Assembly (NCBI GenBank): GCA_003161515.1
Contig: PMOH01000302.1
Span: forward strand, 1 to 16,748
DNA: 16,748 bases
Source: Deltaproteobacteria bacterium
Lineage (GTDB): Bacteria; Desulfobacterota; Binatia; Binatales; Binataceae
Direction: 5' to 3'
Numbering within the stretch: position 1 is the stretch's first letter; each line of letters begins with the position of its first letter. Below, piece by piece: positions 8,208-15,589 of this stretch. The notes below the pieces were generated by a model. The model ran no database searches. It was not told the DNA's origin and saw only the letters and a list, made by a program, of their open reading frames with translations. The translations under genes and the position numbers were made by a program.

Positions 8208-11200
8208 ATGAGACTGGTCCGCATCTTCGGGATTTCCCTGCTGATCCTCGCAGTGCTGGTCGGCGGGTCCGCGGCACTGATCATATTCAACCAGGCGCGC
8301 ATCGTCGTTTACGTGCTGGCGTCGGTTCGCAACCGCACCGGCGTCGATATCATCCCGCGCGCCAGCTCGGTTCATCTTGGCACTCACCTGATCGTCGTCC
8401 TCGACCAGCCGCAGGTCATCGACAACGGACACGAAATCGTCAAGCTGAAATCGCTGCGCGCGATCGTCTCGTACCATTCTCTTTTCACCGGCACAGGCCT
8501 CCCGCTCTATCGGCTGACTGCGATCAGTCCTGAAATCACGCTTCCGGTAAATTCCGGCAATGCTGCGACCGTCCCGATTCCGCGCCCCGGCACGCCCACC
8601 ATCGACGCGTTGCAGCAGGCGCTGCATGCGTTGTCGCGGATCTGCTGGCGCGTCGAAACGACCGAAGCCACGGTGCGCTATGCCGACGGCGTCGAAGTCG
8701 CCAATCATGTTGGAATCGTCGCGTACCACACCCGACACAATCCTTTCCGCTGGCTGCTCGGATTCAGCGGCGCGCTGCTCCAGACTCCGGTCCCCGGCGC
8801 GCGAGTGAGCGGGAAATTCAGCCTCGGCATCGGCAGGAATTCCAAGCCCGGCGAATTTGGTCACGGCGAAATCTGGACCTGGGACGTGCCACTGCAAGGA
8901 TTCGAAGTCGAGGGTTTCTCATTGGTAGGAACCGTTGACAATACAGTCAAGTTTTTAATCCATGACGATGGCTCTGTGAGCGGCGATGCCGTCGTCAGGG
9001 CCGAGAAACTGATACTCAAGAGCACGCGGCTCGCGGCGCCGGAAGATTTGAGCGAATATTCTCTGCACGCCGGTTTCGAAATAACCGACGGCAAATATGC
9101 GATAACGCAAGTCGTTTTGCGCCGCGTCAACGCCACCGTGCTCTCCGGCGAAACCGAGCTTGACGCCCCGCATAGCGACAATCCGTTGCTGGGAATCCAC
9201 CTCGGCGGCTTTCACCTCGACGCGGCTGCCGTCAAGCAAAAGCTGCTATCGGTCCGCCGTCTGCCCGCAGATTTCACAGGCATGCTCCGTCGGCTCGGAC
9301 CTGGCAAAGTAACCATTGGCGACGCGACCCTGAACGCGGCGCTCGAGCAGATAAAGACCGCGCCACTCGACACGATTCGCAAAAACCTCGTGGTGAGCGG
9401 CACTGTTCAGGATCTCGGCTTCACAATTCCCCCGGATACGAAACTGCCGCCGATTACAAATCTGAGCGCGCAGATCAGCTACTCCAAGGGGCTGGTCACG
9501 ATCACGCAAGGCACCGCGAAGTTCGGGAACTCGACGGTTCAGGACCTGGTCGCCAGCGCCAACATTGACAACGGCATCGAGGGCGCGGGCTACAAGACCA
9601 GCGTCAACATCAGCGCCGACCTCGACGAGCTTTACCCGGCCATCGCCCGGTTTCTCGACATCTATCAATTGCGCGAACGCGATCGCCTCGAGCACCTGAG
9701 CGGCCGCGTCGAAATGGTCGCCAACGCATCTGGAAAGTTGAGCGTGACGACGCTGGTTCCGCCCAAAGATTACCAGGTTCGCGCCGACGCCCTCGGCGCC
9801 GTGCTCACCATCAAAGGTTCTCCCGGCCCGCTCAAGGTGTCGCGCGGCACTGTCACGATCGACCCGGCCTCGATCAAGTTCGACAACGTGATGCTGGCCG
9901 CGACCGGCGGCAATGCGACGCTGGACGGCGTCGTGAATTTCGAGAAGCAAGGCGTGAATGTACGCGATCTGACGCTAGGCCTTCACGACTTCCCGTCGCA
10001 GTTGTGGTTGACGCTGCTGGTCGATCCCAGCGACTTCAGCGCCACCGGGCCGATTGGCGGCAAGGTTGTCGTCAATGGCAATCCCAGCACGCCCGGCGGC
10101 TTGACGCCCGAAGGCAAACTGACGCTCGCCAATGGAAACGTGCAATTCAACTTCCTGCGCTCGCCGATCATCGTTCAAGGTGCGACGCTCACGATGCATC
10201 GCAAGCAGATCGTCTTCGCGATGCCCGGCTCGAAGCTCGAGAACCAGGCGATCAATTTTCGCGTCTCCGTTGCCGATTACACTCATCCCTCGATTCGGAT
10301 CGACGCCACCGTGCAGAAACTCGATCTCGAGGTGATGAAGTTTGTGCGGATGCCGTGGTCGCCGGCGACGACGCCGATTAATTTTCCAGTTCCATGCTTC
10401 GGCCACATCGAATCGCACGCCGCAAACCTTGCCAGTTTTCAGATGACTGACGTCAAGACCGATTTCACCCGCAGCCCGCAAGGCGATTGGCGCATTTACA
10501 ACATGAGCGCGACCGCTTATCGCGGGCAGATGAAGCTCGAGCTCGTCGGCCGCGCGCCCGACAACTGGATCCACATCATGGGCAGCTCCACCGACATGGA
10601 TCCCGCGCCGCTCTTTATGCTGAGCGGCAAGAACAAGCATTCGCCGTTGCTCGGCCATCTCTTTCTCGCGACTGATTTGTGGGCCAACACCGACACCAAC
10701 TTTTTCGAGACCCTCGCCGGCGATATGACGATCACGGTGAGAGACGGTACCCTCAACAAGTTCACGCTGCTCTCGCGACTGCTAAGTTTTATCGACATCA
10801 AGAATTGGCTGAGCGCGCAGATCCCGGACCCGCGCGTTGCCGGCGTCCCGTTCAAAACGATCTTCACCGATTTCAAAGGCAGCGGCGGCCTCTTCTACAC
10901 CGACAACTTCGCGCTCAAGGGTCCGGTGATGGATATCACGGCGAGCGGCAGCGTCCAGTTCGGCGCGGGCACTCTCGATATGGAGGTCGGCATGTTTCCC
11001 TTCGACACCGTCGATTGGGTGCTGAACCACATTCCGCTGATTGGCGACCGCCTCGGTTCGGGCACCGGCAAATTGGTCGCTGCCTATTTCCATGTCAAAG
11101 GCCCGGTGAGCGACCCGTCGATCCTGCCGAAGCCGATTACTTCGGTGGCGAACTTCGTCAAGAAAACGCTCGGGATGCCGATCAACATCATCCGTCCCAA

Positions 11201-11213
11201 CACGATCAAGTGA
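8208..11213 (+). CDS. AsmA/YhdP-like envelope protein
   Basis: A 1001-residue protein with one N-terminal membrane segment (about 6-29, GISLLILAVLVGGSAALIIF) and a very long, repetitive beta-rich body, as in AsmA-family proteins. The C-terminal region is the recognisable part: a TDFKGSGGLFYTDNFALKG stretch, then ITASGSVQFGAGTLDMEV, IGDRLGSGTGKLVAAYFHVKGPVSDPS and a short tail. This matches the AsmA-like C-terminal domain also seen in YhdP and DUF3971 proteins. Such proteins are thought to span the periplasm and carry phospholipids between inner and outer membranes, which implies a diderm cell. The ATG at 8208 has no clear ribosome binding site, but the next residues give a good signal anchor. 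It follows typA by 60 bases and ends four bases before the next start. Family membership is fairly sure; the substrate cannot be told from sequence. Confidence 0.85.
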   Translation: MRLVRIFGISLLILAVLVGGSAALIIFNQARIVVYVLASVRNRTGVDIIPRASSVHLGTHLIVVLDQPQVIDNGHEIVKLKSLRAIVSYHSLFTGTGLPLYRLTAISPEITLPVNSGNAATVPIPRPGTPTIDALQQALHALSRICWRVETTEATVRYADGVEVANHVGIVAYHTRHNPFRWLLGFSGALLQTPVPGARVSGKFSLGIGRNSKPGEFGHGEIWTWDVPLQGFEVEGFSLVGTVDNTVKFLIHDDGSVSGDAVVRAEKLILKSTRLAAPEDLSEYSLHAGFEITDGKYAITQVVLRRVNATVLSGETELDAPHSDNPLLGIHLGGFHLDAAAVKQKLLSVRRLPADFTGMLRRLGPGKVTIGDATLNAALEQIKTAPLDTIRKNLVVSGTVQDLGFTIPPDTKLPPITNLSAQISYSKGLVTITQGTAKFGNSTVQDLVASANIDNGIEGAGYKTSVNISADLDELYPAIARFLDIYQLRERDRLEHLSGRVEMVANASGKLSVTTLVPPKDYQVRADALGAVLTIKGSPGPLKVSRGTVTIDPASIKFDNVMLAATGGNATLDGVVNFEKQGVNVRDLTLGLHDFPSQLWLTLLVDPSDFSATGPIGGKVVVNGNPSTPGGLTPEGKLTLANGNVQFNFLRSPIIVQGATLTMHRKQIVFAMPGSKLENQAINFRVSVADYTHPSIRIDATVQKLDLEVMKFVRMPWSPATTPINFPVPCFGHIESHAANLASFQMTDVKTDFTRSPQGDWRIYNMSATAYRGQMKLELVGRAPDNWIHIMGSSTDMDPAPLFMLSGKNKHSPLLGHLFLATDLWANTDTNFFETLAGDMTITVRDGTLNKFTLLSRLLSFIDIKNWLSAQIPDPRVAGVPFKTIFTDFKGSGGLFYTDNFALKGPVMDITASGSVQFGAGTLDMEVGMFPFDTVDWVLNHIPLIGDRLGSGTGKLVAAYFHVKGPVSDPSILPKPITSVANFVKKTLGMPINIIRPNTIK

Positions 11214-11217
11214 GTCC

Positions 11218-11931
11218 GTGATCAAGATAAAATCGCGGCCGGCGCTGATTGTGTTTTGCCGCGAGCCCATCGCCCATCAGGTCAAGACCCGGCTAATCGG
11301 CGCAATCACTCCCGCCGCAGCGGCAGCTTTGTCCGACGCATTCATTCGCGACGCGCTCGCCAAGGCAGTTTCGATCCGCCCGTCGCGCATCGTCATCGCG
11401 GCAAGCGCGCCCGACGGCGCGCGCAGCAAATATTTTCAGCGCCTCGCAGGCCGCTTTGATGCGGACCTGATCGATCAAGGAAGCGGCTCGCTTGGCACGC
11501 GCATGGCGCGCGCACTCGAACCTTTTTCATCCACCGGCGCGCTGCTAATCGGTACCGACACACCTTCTCTTCCAACTGAGCTGCTCGCATCCAGTCTCGA
11601 AGCGCTTCGACAGTATCGCGTCGTGATCGCGCCGAGCCTCGACGGCGGCTACTACGCCGTCGGCGTGCGCGGCCCGATGCCTCCGATTTTCACTGCAATC
11701 CGATGGGGCACGCGCAGCGTGTTCGATTCAACCATCAAGCGTCTCAAACGCGCAGGCATTCCGTACGCGTCGGGGCCGGCCTGGTACGACGTCGATCGAT
11801 GGGCGGACGTGCTGCTGCTCGCCGCACACCTGCGAATCTTGGCGCGAACGCGCCGTCGCACAAGCGTGTCCGCATGTCCCGCAACCGAATCTGTCCTCGT
11901 ACGGCTTGGAGTCCTCCGCCACGATCGCTAG
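11218..11931 (+). CDS. TIGR04282/DUF2064 family glycosyltransferase-like protein
   Basis: A 237-residue nucleotide-diphospho-sugar-transferase-fold protein of the DUF2064 (TIGR04282, 'rSAM/selenodomain-associated transferase 1') family. Motifs in order: LIVFCREPIAHQVKTRL (10-26), the standard N-terminal signature; GTDTPSL (112-118), a metal/nucleotide Asp region; DGGYYAVG (142-149); then WGT and DVD (191-193). About 29 residues after 208 are basic and look like a non-conserved tail. The substrate of this family is not established. The start is GTG at 11218, four bases after the AsmA-like stop; the N-terminal motif begins nine residues in, so a later start would not fit. Coupling to the upstream envelope gene hints at a surface-glycan or lipid role, which is inference only. 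Confidence 0.88.
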   Translation: MIKIKSRPALIVFCREPIAHQVKTRLIGAITPAAAAALSDAFIRDALAKAVSIRPSRIVIAASAPDGARSKYFQRLAGRFDADLIDQGSGSLGTRMARALEPFSSTGALLIGTDTPSLPTELLASSLEALRQYRVVIAPSLDGGYYAVGVRGPMPPIFTAIRWGTRSVFDSTIKRLKRAGIPYASGPAWYDVDRWADVLLLAAHLRILARTRRRTSVSACPATESVLVRLGVLRHDR

Positions 11932-11940
11932 AGTACCCCG

Positions 11941-12189
11941 GTGATCGACCTGATTCTTTACACCAGAAACGACTGCGAGTTGTGCCACGAGATGGAAGCG
12001 GTGATTGCGGCCGAACTGCCGAAATTCGACGCGCGCATCCAGCGCATCGAAATAGATGGAGACCTTGAACTCGAAGCGCGGTTCGGAATCGAAGTTCCGG
12101 TTCTGTTCGTGAACGATCGCAAGGCGTTCAAGTATCGATGTACTCCCGCGGAGTTGCGCCAACGCCTGGCGCGCGAGGTTAAGACCTGA
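11941..12189 (+). CDS. Glutaredoxin-like thioredoxin-fold protein (DUF836 type)
   Basis: An 82-residue thioredoxin-fold protein. It opens with LILYTRNDCELCHEM, with a redox CxxC pair at Cys12 and Cys15, followed by IEIDGDLELEARFGIEVPVLFV. The Pro53 in EVPVLF is the expected cis-proline loop, and the 'D.EL..RFG..VPVLF' spacing matches the small glutaredoxin-like DUF836 family. It probably reduces disulfides or mixed thiols in the cytosol; its partner is unknown. The start is GTG at 11941, nine bases after the previous stop, chosen because the first beta strand begins at residue 3. It ends one base before the cutA start, so the two are probably translated together. The fold and family are fairly sure. 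Confidence 0.88.
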   Translation: MIDLILYTRNDCELCHEMEAVIAAELPKFDARIQRIEIDGDLELEARFGIEVPVLFVNDRKAFKYRCTPAELRQRLAREVKT

Positions 12190-12190
12190 G

Positions 12191-12544
12191 ATGCCGGCAC
12201 GAACCCCTCACAAGATGCGCGTGATTTTCGTCACCACCGAAAGCGAAGAGCAGGCCGTGCAGATCGCGCGCACTCTCGTCACAGAACGGCTCGCAGCGTG
12301 CATCAATATCGTCGGGCCAGTGCGCTCGATCTATCGATGGCGCGACGGGGTCAAAGACGATCGCGAGTATCTCCTGATCATAAAGACGCGCGCGCTGCTT
12401 TATATGAAGGTCGAGACGCGCGTCCGCGAGATGCATACCTACGAAGTTCCGGAGATCCTGGCACTGAATGCGGATCGCGGCTCGCCGCCGTACATCCAGT
12501 GGATGCTCGACTCCACCGGTCCTCCCCGCGGCCACCGGCGATGA
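12191..12544 (+). CDS. cutA: CutA1 divalent-ion tolerance protein
   Basis: Small trimeric ferredoxin-like-fold protein associated with copper and divalent-metal tolerance; the molecular role is still unclear in the family. Signatures: VTTESEEQAVQIARTLV, ERLAACINI (32-40, with the conserved Cys), SIYRWRDGV (46-54), EYLLIIKT (59-66), MHTYEVPEIL (81-90) and YIQWM near the end. At 117 residues it is about the usual size. The ATG at 12191 gives an eight-residue basic leader. The in-frame ATG at 12215 (M9) would start exactly at the first beta strand and is a reasonable alternative. Its TGA overlaps the next gene's ATG as ATGA, a sign of coupled translation. Identification is secure. Confidence 0.95.
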   Translation: MPARTPHKMRVIFVTTESEEQAVQIARTLVTERLAACINIVGPVRSIYRWRDGVKDDREYLLIIKTRALLYMKVETRVREMHTYEVPEILALNADRGSPPYIQWMLDSTGPPRGHRR

Positions 12545-13584
12545 TCAGGATTGCAATTGCCGGCGCCGGCGCGATTACCGAACGCGCTCATGTTCCTGCG
12601 CTTGCGAGCGTCGCGGACGTGCGAATCGTCGCGATACAAAGCCGCACCGCCGACAAAGCCGAACGCATCGCGCAATCGATATCGTCCGACGCCGGGAACC
12701 GGCCGAAAGTTTACTCAGACTTCGACGACATGCTGGCGCGCGAGTGTCCCGACGCAGTCGGAATTTTCACGCCGAACAATTTGCATTGCGAATTTACGGT
12801 CAAGGCGCTCAACTCGGGCGCGCACGTGCTGGTTGAAAAGCCGATGGCGCCGACTGCCGCCGAGGCGCGCAAGATGGTCGATGCGGCGGCGAAAGCCAAT
12901 CGCGTGCTGATGGTCGCGATGCAACGACGATTCGGAGGAATCGAGCGCGCCATCAAGGATGCCCTCGCGAGCGGAGCAATCGGCAAACCTCATTTCGTTC
13001 GCGCGCGCCTTTCGCACGGCGGACCGCAATTGTGGGCGCCCGGACAGAAATGGTTCACGACGGCTTCGGAAGCGGGCGGCGGCGCGATGCTCGATCTCGG
13101 TGTTCACGTCGCCGACCTCGCGATCTGGTTCATGGGCGAGATCGACTCCGTCTCCGGACAGGTCGGAACCCTCGCCAAGCAGATCGAAGTCGATGACACC
13201 GGGGCGATGATTCTCCATTTCAAGTCCGGCGCGATCGGCGTGGTCGAGGCGAGTTGGAGCAGCATGCCGCCGCTGTCCGCGATCGAGATTTATGGCACCG
13301 AGGGCAGAGTGATGGCCGGCTATCCGCGCAACGACATCTCGATTCTGAAATCCGACGGCAGTCCGGTCCCGGGATTTTCGCGCGAGGAAGTGATGGCTCG
13401 ATTCGAACCGCGCGATCTGCTCGCTCCGTCGCGGACGCTCGCCGAAAACTTTATCGCCGCGATTCAAGGCCGCGCGAAACCTTCGCCCGACGGCAATGAC
13501 GGGTTGCGCGCAGTCGAAGCGATCGAGGCCTGCTACCGTTCGTCGCGGTCTGGCAGTCGAATCAAGCTGCCGCTCGATACATAA
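12541..13584 (+). CDS. Gfo/Idh/MocA family NAD(P)-dependent oxidoreductase
   Basis: 347 residues. The N-terminal Rossmann fold shows IAIAGAGAITERAHVPAL (nucleotide loop 8-13), then GIFTPNNLH and the family's EKP (99-101) in HVLVEKPMA, which supplies the catalytic lysine. The second domain has EAGGGAMLDLGVHVADL with Asp185 and His189, the usual DxGxH active-site pair. The family oxidises or epimerises sugars, inositols and related compounds; the substrate cannot be assigned here. An open frame continues upstream of 12541 but overlaps cutA and has no homology-like sequence, so the ATG at 12541, which overlaps the cutA stop (ATGA), is the start. It ends seven bases before hisC. The family is secure; the specific function is unknown. 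Confidence 0.93.
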   Translation: MIRIAIAGAGAITERAHVPALASVADVRIVAIQSRTADKAERIAQSISSDAGNRPKVYSDFDDMLARECPDAVGIFTPNNLHCEFTVKALNSGAHVLVEKPMAPTAAEARKMVDAAAKANRVLMVAMQRRFGGIERAIKDALASGAIGKPHFVRARLSHGGPQLWAPGQKWFTTASEAGGGAMLDLGVHVADLAIWFMGEIDSVSGQVGTLAKQIEVDDTGAMILHFKSGAIGVVEASWSSMPPLSAIEIYGTEGRVMAGYPRNDISILKSDGSPVPGFSREEVMARFEPRDLLAPSRTLAENFIAAIQGRAKPSPDGNDGLRAVEAIEACYRSSRSGSRIKLPLDT

Positions 13585-13591
13585 TTCACTG

Positions 13592-14674
13592 ATGTTCCGC
13601 GAATCGATCAAAAACATGGCGGCGTATCGGCCCGGCGAGCAGCCGCGTCCCGGTCAGCGGCTGATCAAGCTCAACACCAACGAAAACCCGTATCCGCCGT
13701 CGCCGCGAGTCCGTCGCGCAGTTGCGAAAGTGATGGCCGGGTCGGCGCTGCGGTTGTATCCGGCCCCGCGCGCTGATGAGTTCGTGGCGAGCGCCGCGAA
13801 AATGTACTCGATTCCACAAAACATGATCCTCGCGGGCAACGGCTCGGACGAACTGCTCGCGATGGTGTTTCGTGCGACGCTCGGTGAAGGCGACACCGTC
13901 GCGTACGCGGTGCCGACGTATTCGCTCTACGACACCTTGGCGCTCGTGCAGGAGGCGCGCATCGTTCACATACCGCTCGGTCCCGACTTCGCGCTGCCGC
14001 TCGACGCGCTGGCGGATGCGCGCGCCAATCTCACGATCGTGTGCAGTCCGAATTCCCCGTCGGGCACCCTGACTCCGAGCCGGAGCCTGGCCTCGCTCGC
14101 TAAACGCCTCGACGGCAGGTTGCTCGTGATCGACGAGGCCTACGTGGATTTCGGCGACGCGAACGCGCTCGGCCTCGTGCGGCGCCATCGTAACGTAGTG
14201 GTTCTGCGCACGCTGTCGAAGTCCTACTCGCTGGCCGGGATGCGCCTCGGCCTCTGCTTTGCGCATCCGACCGTGATCGACGCGCTGATGAAGGTGAAGG
14301 ATTCGTACAACCTGAGCCGCGTCGCGCTGGCTGCTGGAGCCGAAGCGCTGCGCGACGCTGCCTGGATGCGCCGCAATGTCGCCAAGGTGATACGGACCCG
14401 CGCGCAGACCGAGGCGCGGCTGCGCAAGCTCGGCTTCGAAGTGCCGCCCTCGCAGGCGAATTTTGTGTTGGCGCGGATCCCGGGGCGCGACATGGCGCCG
14501 GTCACGCGCGGGTTGCGCCGCGCCGGAATCCTGGTCCGGCATTTCGCGACGCCGCTGCTTCAGGATGCGCTTCGCATCTCGATTGGCACTCCGGCTGAGA
14601 TGGACGCGCTGTTCAAGGCGCTCGCGCCGCTGGTTCGCCCTTCATCGAAATCGAAACGCGGCGCTCACGCATGA
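13592..14674 (+). CDS. hisC: Histidinol-phosphate aminotransferase (class II-like, HisC)
   Basis: PLP-dependent aminotransferase converting imidazole-acetol phosphate and glutamate to histidinol phosphate in histidine synthesis; related HisC-like enzymes can also act on aromatic amino acids. 360 residues. Motifs: KLNTNENPYPPSP (26-38), GNGSDELL (82-89), PTYSLYD, CSPNSPSGT (151-159), VIDEAYVDF (179-187), and LRTLSKSYSLAGMRLG with PLP lysine K210, then the terminal ALRISIGTP. The PNSPSG reading differs slightly from the commoner PNNPTG. The start at 13592 is preferred over upstream in-frame positions because those overlap the oxidoreductase and lack family sequence. It lies seven bases after that gene. 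No other his genes are visible, so this copy is outside a his operon, and a broader aromatic role is possible. Confidence 0.92.
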   Translation: MFRESIKNMAAYRPGEQPRPGQRLIKLNTNENPYPPSPRVRRAVAKVMAGSALRLYPAPRADEFVASAAKMYSIPQNMILAGNGSDELLAMVFRATLGEGDTVAYAVPTYSLYDTLALVQEARIVHIPLGPDFALPLDALADARANLTIVCSPNSPSGTLTPSRSLASLAKRLDGRLLVIDEAYVDFGDANALGLVRRHRNVVVLRTLSKSYSLAGMRLGLCFAHPTVIDALMKVKDSYNLSRVALAAGAEALRDAAWMRRNVAKVIRTRAQTEARLRKLGFEVPPSQANFVLARIPGRDMAPVTRGLRRAGILVRHFATPLLQDALRISIGTPAEMDALFKALAPLVRPSSKSKRGAHA

Positions 14675-14687
14675 GCGTTTGAATTCG

Positions 14688-15371
14688 ATGGCGGCAATCA
14701 AGCGTCTGTTCGGTAATTTTCGCTCGTCGCGCGGCAAGAAGTCCGACTCGGAATCGCGTTCATCGATTCAATGGGTGGTCGCAGGTCTGGGAAATCCCGG
14801 CGAAGAATACTCGCGCTCGCGCCACAACGCGGGCTTCATGACGATCGATCGAATCGCGAAGGCCAAGGGTGTCGAGCTGAACCGGCGCAGGTTCAAAGGC
14901 GTAACCGCTGAAATCACGCTGGCCGAAAAGCCCGCGATTCTCGTCAAGCCGCAGACCTTCTACAACCTGACCGGCGAATGCATTTCCGATCTGCTCGGAT
15001 ATTTCAAAATTGCTCCCCAGCAATTGATCGTGGTGCACGACGAGCTGGACCTCGAAGCCGGGCGGCTCAGGATGAAGCAGGGCGGTGGCGACGCCGGCAA
15101 CCGTGGCGTGCGTTCAATCGCCGAGTCGCTCAACACAACCGACTTCATTCGCGTCAGAATTGGAATCGGTCGCCCAGCCGGCTTCACTGTCGAAATGGAG
15201 CCGGGCCGGCAACCGAAGACCGAAGAAAATAAGGACTACCTGCTGCGCCCGATGACCGCCAACGAACGGCAAGCGCTCGCACCGATCCTCGATCGCGCCG
15301 CGAGCGCAGTGGAAGCGATCGCCGCGGATGGACTCGCCGCGGCGATGAACCGTTACAACCAGCGTGGCTAA
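14688..15371 (+). CDS. pth: Peptidyl-tRNA hydrolase
   Basis: Cleaves peptidyl-tRNA released from stalled ribosomes, recycling tRNA; cytosolic. 227 residues. Active-site features: GLGNPG (33-38, N36), RHNAGF with catalytic His46, TFYNLTG with N93, and VHDELDLEAGRLR with Asp118. After this the family usually reads GGHNGLRS, but here it is AGNRGVRS (136-143), so both the His and the Asn that line the site in E. coli Pth (H113/N114) are replaced. A basic, Ser-rich leader of about 28 residues precedes the first strand, and about 12 extra residues (around 167-180) follow GIGRP. The ATG at 14688 is 14 bases after hisC; the GTG at 14775 would start near the first strand but has no ribosome binding site. 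Identification is secure. Confidence 0.94.
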   Translation: MAAIKRLFGNFRSSRGKKSDSESRSSIQWVVAGLGNPGEEYSRSRHNAGFMTIDRIAKAKGVELNRRRFKGVTAEITLAEKPAILVKPQTFYNLTGECISDLLGYFKIAPQQLIVVHDELDLEAGRLRMKQGGGDAGNRGVRSIAESLNTTDFIRVRIGIGRPAGFTVEMEPGRQPKTEENKDYLLRPMTANERQALAPILDRAASAVEAIAADGLAAAMNRYNQRG

Positions 15372-15412
15372 ATGTCATTGAACGCTTGGCATAGTAACAA
15401 ACTGTCTTCATC

Positions 15413-15418
15413 TATAAT
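15413..15418 (+). promoter_or_regulatory. Candidate -10 promoter element (TATAAT)
   Basis: A perfect TATAAT in a GC-rich genome, 41 bases after the pth stop and inside an AT-richer patch (15391-15426). The best -35-like word is TTGGCA (15386-15391), but the spacer would be 21 bases, longer than usual. At a 17-base spacing only CATAGT is present. If used, transcription would begin near 15425 and pass through the structured leader before the orphan gene at 15590. Confidence 0.35.
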
Positions 15419-15511
15419 CATTCTGTTGACTTTGCGACGCGCGCCGCGGTAAGCATCCAAACATTGGAACCTTCGTCGCGGATAGTGCGGGAAATTTCGC
15501 GTCCCGCTCGA

Positions 15512-15562
15512 ATGGCAGCGCTGTTCGTGCAGATGCGAGAGGCACTTCGTGCGGTCTCTTAA
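15512..15562 (+). CDS. Possible 16-residue leader peptide
   Basis: ATG at 15512 reads MAALFVQMREALRAVS and stops with TAA at 15560-15562, exactly where the T-tract of the terminator-like hairpin begins. A ribosome translating it would cover both arms of that hairpin. The same frame is open back to 15398 (TAA at 15395), giving about 54 sense codons, but the only earlier starts would be TTG (15464) or GTG (15485). No ribosome binding site is seen before 15512. Translation is therefore doubtful, and nothing is recognised in the peptide. Confidence 0.15.
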   Translation: MAALFVQMREALRAVS

Positions 15563-15568
15563 TTTTTT
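15537..15568 (+). terminator. Rho-independent terminator-like hairpin
   Basis: GAGA (15537-15540) pairs with TCTC (15555-15558), and GCAC (15542-15545) with GTGC (15549-15552), around a TTC loop. A 1x2 internal loop (G against GG) separates the two stems, and TTAATTTTTT (15559-15568) follows directly. It could end the typA-to-pth transcript 166-197 bases after the pth stop. It could also be an attenuator if transcription starts at the TATAAT box, because it ends only 21 bases before the next start codon. Confidence 0.5.
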
Positions 15569-15589
15569 ACTCTGGGGGAAAGGACTGCG

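Larger units (their letters stand above)
15425..15568 (+). ncRNA. Structured leader or small-RNA candidate
   Basis: The 218-base gap between pth and the next gene has nested pairing potential on the + strand. GCGACG (15434-15439) pairs with CGTCGC (15474-15479), enclosing TCCAA-ACA-TTGGA (15456-15468). GCGGGA (15487-15492) pairs with TCCCGC (15502-15507). A terminator-like hairpin with a T-tract closes the series at 15537-15568. A -10-like TATAAT lies just upstream at 15413. Together this could be a transcript of about 145 bases, or a 5' leader with an attenuator for the orphan gene. No known RNA family is recognised. The pairings were found by eye and no folding energy was computed. Confidence 0.3.

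Noticed and set aside
11717..11735. TTCGATTC resembling a tRNA T-loop
   Set aside because: No acceptor, D or anticodon stems surround it, and it encodes conserved residues of the DUF2064 protein.
12298..12540. Upstream in-frame extension of the Gfo/Idh/MocA oxidoreductase
   Set aside because: It overlaps cutA in another frame and carries no Rossmann-fold sequence. The family N-terminus MIRIAIAGAG starts at 12541.
15426..15454. TTGACT as a -35 box for the orphan gene
   Set aside because: No acceptable -10 lies 16-18 bases downstream; the nearest word is GTAAGC.
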